Shown piece by piece: positions 58,513-64,000 of a DNA stretch of 64,000 bases; position 1 is the stretch's first letter; every line of letters starts with the position of its first letter. Source of the stretch: Oscillospiraceae bacterium (GTDB lineage Bacteria > Bacillota > Clostridia > Oscillospirales > Acutalibacteraceae); the NCBI GenBank assembly GCA_015065685.1, contig SVPU01000001.1:62001-126000 (forward strand), read 5' to 3'. Made by a program: the position numbers and the translations under genes. Below the pieces are notes generated by a model. It did no database searches. It was given only the letters and a program-made list of their open reading frames with translations, and had not been told where the DNA came from.

Positions 58513-59200
58513 CCGTTTGGTCACTCTCTTTACAAAAGAATACGGTATTTTAAAGGCGTTTGCAGCGGGGGCTAAAACCATTAAATCCAAAAAAGGCGCA
58601 GCCACCGCCCTGCTCACCTACTCAAGCTTTACCATCCAAAGAAAAAAAGATACATACAGAATTTATGAGGCAACACCGATAACCTCGTTTTTCACACTTG
58701 GCGGTGATATTGAGGTGGTTGCTTTATCGACCTATTTTTGCGAATTGGCGCAGAATTTTGCCGAGAGCGGTGTGCCCAACAACGAACTGCTAAGGCTGAT
58801 TTTAAATTCGCTTCATTTTCTTAATAAAGAAAAAAGATATCCACCGCTTATTAAGGCAATAACCGAGCTTAGAACGGCGGTGCTGTCGGGCTATAGCCCT
58901 AACCTTGTTGCGTGTGATGGCTGCGGAAAATTCGAAGATGATATTATGTTTTTAAGCCTTTCTGACGGTAGGCTTTTTTGTAACGAATGTGAAAGACCGC
59001 AAGAAACCGTTTTTGTAGACAGAACTTGCCTTTCTGCTATGAGACATATAACCTTTTCGCAATTCGAAAAGCTTTATGCTTTTGAAATACCAAATGATAG
59101 TGCACAGAAATTATCCAAAATAACCGAAAAATACTTAACGCTTCAAAGCGATTGCCGTTTTAGGTCGCTGGAGTTTTATAATTCTGTAATTAATCTGTAA
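58442..59200 (+). CDS. recO: DNA repair protein RecO
   Basis: Loads RecA at gaps together with RecR/RecF. GTG 58442 has GGAG 10 bases upstream, inside yqzL. 252 residues: an N-terminal OB fold (TTEGLVIKEMQVGESDRLVTLF, AAGAKTIKSKKGA), a helical domain, and a zinc C4 site CDGCGK...FCNEC. The length and motif order are standard. Confidence 0.93.
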   Translation: MSELQTRFTTEGLVIKEMQVGESDRLVTLFTKEYGILKAFAAGAKTIKSKKGAATALLTYSSFTIQRKKDTYRIYEATPITSFFTLGGDIEVVALSTYFCELAQNFAESGVPNNELLRLILNSLHFLNKEKRYPPLIKAITELRTAVLSGYSPNLVACDGCGKFEDDIMFLSLSDGRLFCNECERPQETVFVDRTCLSAMRHITFSQFEKLYAFEIPNDSAQKLSKITEKYLTLQSDCRFRSLEFYNSVINL

Positions 59201-59214
59201 AAGGGGGTGCAGTG

Positions 59215-61602
59215 ATGAAATACGGCATAGAAAAATATTCCAAAACATTGGAGCTTGATAAAATTTTAGAGTTCTTGGCAAACGAAACCGCTATGCAGGA
59301 TGCGGCTGATTTGGCCCGAGAAACCATACCCAGCACCGATATTAAAACGGTTGAAGAGCTGCTTAAGCAAACTAAAACCGCGCATGAATTTCTCTCGAGA
59401 TATTCTTCGCCCCATTTTTCTTCTGCTGTTAATGTTTCTTCACCGCTAACCCGTGCATATGCGGGCGCAGCGCTTTCAATGGCTGAGCTTTTAGAAATTG
59501 CAGCAACTCTCAGAGTCATCCGTTCTCTAAAAGAATGGCGTGCAGAGTGCATTGCAATGAGGGACACTGCAATCGATTGGTTGTTTGATAGCCTTGTTCC
59601 CAACAAATATATCGAAGAAAAAATAACCTTCGCAATAAAATCTGCAGATGAGATGAATGATAATGCCTCATCAACGCTTTATGATATAAGAAGAAAAATT
59701 GCCGCCAAATCAAGCAAGATGAGGGATATACTTGATAAAATTGTTAAGGGTCCATCATCAAAATATCTGCAAGAGGCAATTATCACTCAAAGAGACGGCC
59801 GTTTTGTTGTTCCCCTTAAGGCAGAGCATAAAGGGCAGATTAGCGGTATTGTTCACGATACATCTGCAACGGGCTCAACAATTTTCATTGAGCCGATGTC
59901 GGTAGTGGAAACCAATAACGAAATAAGAGTTTTAAAGGCTTCCGAGCAAGAGGAAATCGCGCGCATTTTAGCAGCCCTCTCGGCCGAGGCGGGTGAATTT
60001 GCAGACAGCATAATCGCTTCCTACAAGGCAGTTGTGCAGTTAAATCTTATTTTTGCAAAGGCTCAGCTTGGCTATAAAATGAAAGCAATTGCGCCCGAGA
60101 TTAACAACAAAGGTGAGATTTATCTCAAAAATGCCCGTCATCCCTTGATTCACTATAAATCGGTTGTGCCGATAACGGTGGGGCTGGGCCGAGAATATAA
60201 TACACTGGTTATAACAGGTCCCAACACGGGCGGCAAAACGGTTACCCTTAAAACCGTGGGTTTATTAACCCTTATGACTATGTGCGGTCTTATGATACCC
60301 GCCGATGACGGCAGCCATATTGCCATTTTCACCAAGGTTTTCGCAGATATAGGCGATGAGCAGAGCATTGAGCAGTCGCTTTCAACCTTTTCATCGCATA
60401 TGACCAATATAATTTCAATTTTAGAAAATGCCGATGATAATTCGTTGGTGCTTTTCGATGAGCTTTGCGCCGGAACAGACCCCGTTGAGGGCGCGGCACT
60501 TGCAAAGGCAATACTTATAAGGCTTGCGGCATTTGGCGCAAAGGTGGTGGCAACAACCCACTATCCTGAGCTTAAGGCCTATGCTATTGATACCGAAAGG
60601 GTTGAAAATGCTTCTTGCGAGTTCGATGTTTCAACCCTCAAGCCAACATATAAGCTGATTATCGGTATGCCGGGGCGTTCAAACGCATTTGCAATTTCTA
60701 AAAAACTAGGCTTGGATGACGGTATAATTCAAACCGCAAAGGAACAAATTTCTGATGAGGACCGTAAGTTCGAAAGAACGGTTGAAGCGCTTGAAAATGC
60801 AAAACGAAGCGCCGAAGAAGAGCACAAAAAGGTCAGCAAATTAAGAGCAAGGCTTGAAGAGGAAAAGAAAAAAGCAGAGCAAGGGGCAAGACAGCTTGAA
60901 GCTAACCGCGAAAAGCTAATGGAAAAAACCCGCCAAACTGCGAATGATATAATTGAAGCCGCAAGATATAAATCGGGGCTTCTTCTCAATGAGCTTGAAG
61001 AACTGAAAAAGGGACTCACATCTGAAAACGCCATCAGTATGGCAGAGAGAGCAAGAAGAGCTTATAAAACAACCCTTAATGAACTCGAGGAAACCGCCAA
61101 CCCCGTGGTTAAAAAGACCGTTTCGGGTGAGAGAGTGGAAAGCTTGAACAAGGGCGATATTGTTGTTGTGGCTGATATCGGCAGAGATGCCACGGTTATT
61201 GATGTGAAGCCTCAGAAGAAACAGGCCTATGTGATGTCGGGCTCAATAAAGATGTGGGTTGATTTTGGCAACCTTGTTTATAAATCTAAAACCGCAGAAT
61301 CAACCGAAAATAAAAAAACACGCCGTGTAACAGGACTTATGTCAAGAGCACAAAGAGAGGTATCAGGCGAGGTTGACCTTCGCGGAATGGCCTCTGACGA
61401 GGCTCTCTTAGAGCTTGACCGTTACATTGATAATTCGCTTGTGTCGGGGCTTGAAAGCATAAGAATAATTCACGGAAAGGGCACGGGGGTTTTAAGAAAA
61501 AGTGTTCAAGATTATTTAAGGCATCACAAATCCGTCAAGACCTTCAGGCTTGGCACATTCGGTGAGGGCGAAAACGGCGTTACCATTGCAGAGCTTAAAT
61601 AA
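59215..61602 (+). CDS. mutS2: Endonuclease MutS2
   Basis: Ribosome-collision splitting and recombination-control protein. ATG 59215 follows GGGGGTG (GTG 59212 is the alternative). 795 residues: MutS core and clamp helices (1-330), ATPase with [12 protein letters not shown] and [17 protein letters not shown], a coiled-coil (about 510-640), a KOW-like barrel ([17 protein letters not shown]) and the C-terminal Smr domain ([28 protein letters not shown]). Domain order is standard. Confidence 0.95.
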   Translation: MKYGIEKYSKTLELDKILEFLANETAMQDAADLARETIPSTDIKTVEELLKQTKTAHEFLSRYSSPHFSSAVNVSSPLTRAYAGAALSMAELLEIAATLRVIRSLKEWRAECIAMRDTAIDWLFDSLVPNKYIEEKITFAIKSADEMNDNASSTLYDIRRKIAAKSSKMRDILDKIVKGPSSKYLQEAIITQRDGRFVVPLKAEHKGQISGIVHDTSATGSTIFIEPMSVVETNNEIRVLKASEQEEIARILAALSAEAGEFADSIIASYKAVVQLNLIFAKAQLGYKMKAIAPEINNKGEIYLKNARHPLIHYKSVVPITVGLGREYNTLVITGPNTGGKTVTLKTVGLLTLMTMCGLMIPADDGSHIAIFTKVFADIGDEQSIEQSLSTFSSHMTNIISILENADDNSLVLFDELCAGTDPVEGAALAKAILIRLAAFGAKVVATTHYPELKAYAIDTERVENASCEFDVSTLKPTYKLIIGMPGRSNAFAISKKLGLDDGIIQTAKEQISDEDRKFERTVEALENAKRSAEEEHKKVSKLRARLEEEKKKAEQGARQLEANREKLMEKTRQTANDIIEAARYKSGLLLNELEELKKGLTSENAISMAERARRAYKTTLNELEETANPVVKKTVSGERVESLNKGDIVVVADIGRDATVIDVKPQKKQAYVMSGSIKMWVDFGNLVYKSKTAESTENKKTRRVTGLMSRAQREVSGEVDLRGMASDEALLELDRYIDNSLVSGLESIRIIHGKGTGVLRKSVQDYLRHHKSVKTFRLGTFGEGENGVTIAELK

Positions 61603-61616
61603 ATTTTTATTATAGG

Positions 61617-64000
61617 ATGATTAAATTGGCAAACGGAAAAATAGTTATAAAGGGTGCTAACGAGCATAACCTTAAAAATCTAAATGTTGAAATTCCGCGC
61701 GATAAGCTTGTGGTTTTCACAGGGCTTTCGGGAAGCGGAAAATCTTCATTGGCTTTTGATACGATTTATGCTGAGGGACAACGCAGATATGTTGAATCCC
61801 TGTCTTCTTATGCCCGCCAGTTTTTAGGTCAGATGGAAAAGCCCAATGTTGACACAATAGAGGGCCTTTCTCCCGCAATATCCATTGACCAAAAAACCAC
61901 CTCTAAAAATCCACGTTCCACAGTTGGAACTGTTACCGAAATTTATGACTATTTAAGACTTTTATATGCCCGTGTGGGCATTCCGCACTGTCCTGTTTGC
62001 GGAAAGGAAATCAGCCAACAAACAACCGACCAAATTGTTGATGTTGTTATGAAGTTGCCTGTGGGTACGAAATTTCAGGTTTTATCACCCGTTGTAAAGG
62101 GAAGAAAGGGTGAACACGCAAAGGAGCTTGAAAGCGCCAGAAAATCGGGCTATTCGAGGGTTAGAATTGATGGAAATATCTATGACCTTTCGGAAGAAAT
62201 AAAGCTTGAGAAAAATAAAAAACACATGATAGAGGTTGTGGTTGACCGTCTTGTGATTAAAGAGGACATAATGTCCCGACTTACAGACAGTATTGAAACT
62301 GCTGTGGCACTGTCGGGCGGTTTAGTGGCTATTGATGTTATTGATGGGGAAGAGCTTCAGTTTTCACAAAGCTATGCCTGTGAAGAACACGGAATAAGTA
62401 TCCCCGAGCTTACCCCCACAATGTTTTCCTTCAATAATCCAATGGGTGCTTGTCCCGTTTGCACGGGTATTGGCATGTTTATGAAAATTGATCCGAGACT
62501 TATAATTCACGATGAGAAAAAATCCTTGCTTGAGGGCTGCATTAAGGCATCAGGCTGGGGTGTTAACTCGTGGTTTCATCCCGATGCGAGCTCTATTGCC
62601 GAGATGTATTACCGCGGCGTTGCCGACCTTTATGATTTTGATATAAACACACCTTGGAAAGATTTAACCAAAGATGCTCAAAATGCTATACTTTACGGCA
62701 CAGGTGATACAAAATTAAGGCTTGTGCGCAATACCGATTATGGCGGTGGTGTTTATTATGCCACCTTTGAGGGTGTTGTTAACAATCTTGAGAGAAGATA
62801 TAAGGAAACCACAAGCGAATATTCGCGTGCAGAAATTGAGAGCTATATGACCGAAAGCGCTTGCCCTGAGTGTAAGGGTGCAAGACTCAAGCCCGAATTT
62901 CTTGCGGTAACTGTGGGCGGCAAAAACATTAAAGAGTTTTGCGATATGTCGGTCGGTCGCGAGCTGGAATTCATAAACAGTCTCGAATTTTCGCAACGGG
63001 ATTCAATGATTGCAAAACCCATTTTGAAAGAAATTAAGGAAAGGCTCAGCTTTCTTCAGAGTGTGGGACTCGAATATCTCGATTTATCGCGTGCTTCGGG
63101 CACTCTATCGGGAGGCGAGAGCCAGAGAATCCGCCTTGCAACACAAATAGGCTCTTCGCTTATGGGTGTTCTTTATATTCTTGATGAGCCAAGTATTGGT
63201 CTGCACCAAAGGGATAACGAGCGGCTTATAGCCACCCTTAAAAGACTGCGCGATCTAGGCAACACGGTTATTGTTGTTGAGCACGATGAGGACACAATGC
63301 GCGCGGCAGATTATGTTGTTGATATCGGTCCCGGTGCGGGAATACACGGCGGTAATGTTGTGTTTGCGGGTGAGCTTGAGGACCTTAAAAAATGCGAAGA
63401 ATCCATAACCTCGGATTATCTCACAGGCAGAAAGAAGATTCCCGTGCCTCAAAAAAGACGCAAGGGGAATGGCGCATTTTTAACCGTTAAGGGTGCTCGT
63501 GAAAATAACCTTAAAAATATAAATGTTAAAATTCCTCTTGGAACATTCACTTGTGTTACGGGTGTTTCGGGAAGCGGAAAATCCTCGTTTGTTAATGATA
63601 TTCTTTATAAAACCCTGGCTAACAAGCTGAATAACGCTAAGACTATACCCGGAAATTATAAAGAAATATTGGGAATAGAAAATCTTGATAAGGTTATCAA
63701 CATCGACCAAGCGCCAATTGGCAGAACTCCGCGTTCAAACCCCGCAACCTATACGGGTGTGTTCACTGATATCCGTGAGCTTTTTGCTTCAACAAAGGAT
63801 GCGAAAATGCACGGTTATTCTGCGGGAAGATTTTCATTTAATGTGAAGGGCGGACGTTGTGAAGCCTGTCAGGGCGACGGTATTTTAAAAATTGAAATGC
63901 ATTTCTTGCCCGATATTTATGTTCCGTGTGAGGTTTGCGGAGGAAGCAGATATAATCGCGAAACACTAAGTGTTAAATATAAAGGCAAAAGTATTTACGA
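61617..64000 (+). CDS. uvrA: Excinuclease ABC subunit A (3' end outside window)
   Basis: DNA-damage sensor of nucleotide excision repair. The gene runs off the window edge: about 795 of ~940 residues are present. ATG 61617 is used; TTG 61626 (AGGATGA 7 bases upstream) gives the classic [18 protein letters not shown] start. Motifs: first P-loop [15 protein letters not shown], zinc Cys in CPVCGKE, signature [25 protein letters not shown], the second P-loop [10 protein letters not shown] and the second zinc site CEACQGDG...CEVCGG. Confidence 0.96.
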   Translation, partial: MIKLANGKIVIKGANEHNLKNLNVEIPRDKLVVFTGLSGSGKSSLAFDTIYAEGQRRYVESLSSYARQFLGQMEKPNVDTIEGLSPAISIDQKTTSKNPRSTVGTVTEIYDYLRLLYARVGIPHCPVCGKEISQQTTDQIVDVVMKLPVGTKFQVLSPVVKGRKGEHAKELESARKSGYSRVRIDGNIYDLSEEIKLEKNKKHMIEVVVDRLVIKEDIMSRLTDSIETAVALSGGLVAIDVIDGEELQFSQSYACEEHGISIPELTPTMFSFNNPMGACPVCTGIGMFMKIDPRLIIHDEKKSLLEGCIKASGWGVNSWFHPDASSIAEMYYRGVADLYDFDINTPWKDLTKDAQNAILYGTGDTKLRLVRNTDYGGGVYYATFEGVVNNLERRYKETTSEYSRAEIESYMTESACPECKGARLKPEFLAVTVGGKNIKEFCDMSVGRELEFINSLEFSQRDSMIAKPILKEIKERLSFLQSVGLEYLDLSRASGTLSGGESQRIRLATQIGSSLMGVLYILDEPSIGLHQRDNERLIATLKRLRDLGNTVIVVEHDEDTMRAADYVVDIGPGAGIHGGNVVFAGELEDLKKCEESITSDYLTGRKKIPVPQKRRKGNGAFLTVKGARENNLKNINVKIPLGTFTCVTGVSGSGKSSFVNDILYKTLANKLNNAKTIPGNYKEILGIENLDKVINIDQAPIGRTPRSNPATYTGVFTDIRELFASTKDAKMHGYSAGRFSFNVKGGRCEACQGDGILKIEMHFLPDIYVPCEVCGGSRYNRETLSVKYKGKSIY

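Overview
The window looks like a chromosome segment of an anaerobic, probably spore-forming, gut-type Clostridia (Oscillospiraceae/Ruminococcaceae-like). This is inferred from gene order (infB-rbfA-nrnA-truB-ribF; phoH-ybeY-era-yqzL-recO; pth-mfd), sporulation-type proteins (a SigH-like sigma factor, an FtsK/SpoIIIE translocase, a SpoIIQ-like M23 protein), strong GGAGG-type ribosome binding sites, many TTG/GTG starts and moderate-to-low GC. No phage, plasmid, transposase or CRISPR locus was recognised.

Layout. 1-8607: translation and RNA-processing operon (infB to ribF), then ftsK and a ComEC-like hydrolase overlapping it. 8629-13298: asparagine synthetase, a 59-residue membrane peptide, an NSS transporter, a small unknown and a convergent SpoIIQ-like M23 peptidase. 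13299-13521: a candidate C-rich small RNA. 13522-23721: a PqqD-like orphan, NAD(P)HX repair, thiamine pyrophosphokinase, a large amidase, YhaM, TrmK, RqcH and a TIM-barrel protein. 23801-26833: the Wzz / BY-kinase / PHP phosphatase trio with no polymer-synthesis genes beside it, then pgeF. 26868-28178: a divergent SLOG / ribbon-helix-helix pair with a palindromic operator and a 0.5-kb non-coding island. 28179-32757: secA and phosphoglucomutase (minus). 32988-37604: SigH-like factor, a tRNA-like sequence, a zinc-ribbon protein, a two-component system and HtrA. 37651-48562 (minus): mfd, pth, ABC-FtsX transporter, VTT membrane protein, amidase_2 and a second two-component system. 48704-54196: tyrosine recombinase, FkbM methyltransferase, glutamate dehydrogenase and a GH16 lipoprotein. 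54328-55123: tRNA-Lys followed by an array of structured repeats. 55163-64000: a small lipoprotein, a cloverleaf-like repeat, the phoH-ybeY-era-yqzL-recO cluster, mutS2 and a truncated uvrA.

Most proteins are conserved housekeeping genes packed in short-spaced or overlapping operons separated by clear intrinsic terminators. Several exact or near-exact sigma-A promoters (17-bp spacers) were read by eye.

The most unusual content is non-coding. Downstream of tRNA-Lys(UUU) on the minus strand are three units of about 150-180 nt. Units 1 and 2 begin with an inverted copy of the tRNA 3' region and end with a direct copy including CCA, and all three are followed by one of two duplicated terminators. 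Units 1 and 2 keep the same hairpin geometry with compensatory base changes, and their G-U pairs fit minus-strand RNA, so they look like a small tRNA-tailed structured RNA or mobile element. A C-rich small RNA candidate (13410-13514), a tRNA-like sequence without a normal anticodon arm (33576-33638) and a four-stem cloverleaf repeat (55603-55772) are further candidates. All functional assignments come from reading the sequence; no database search was run.
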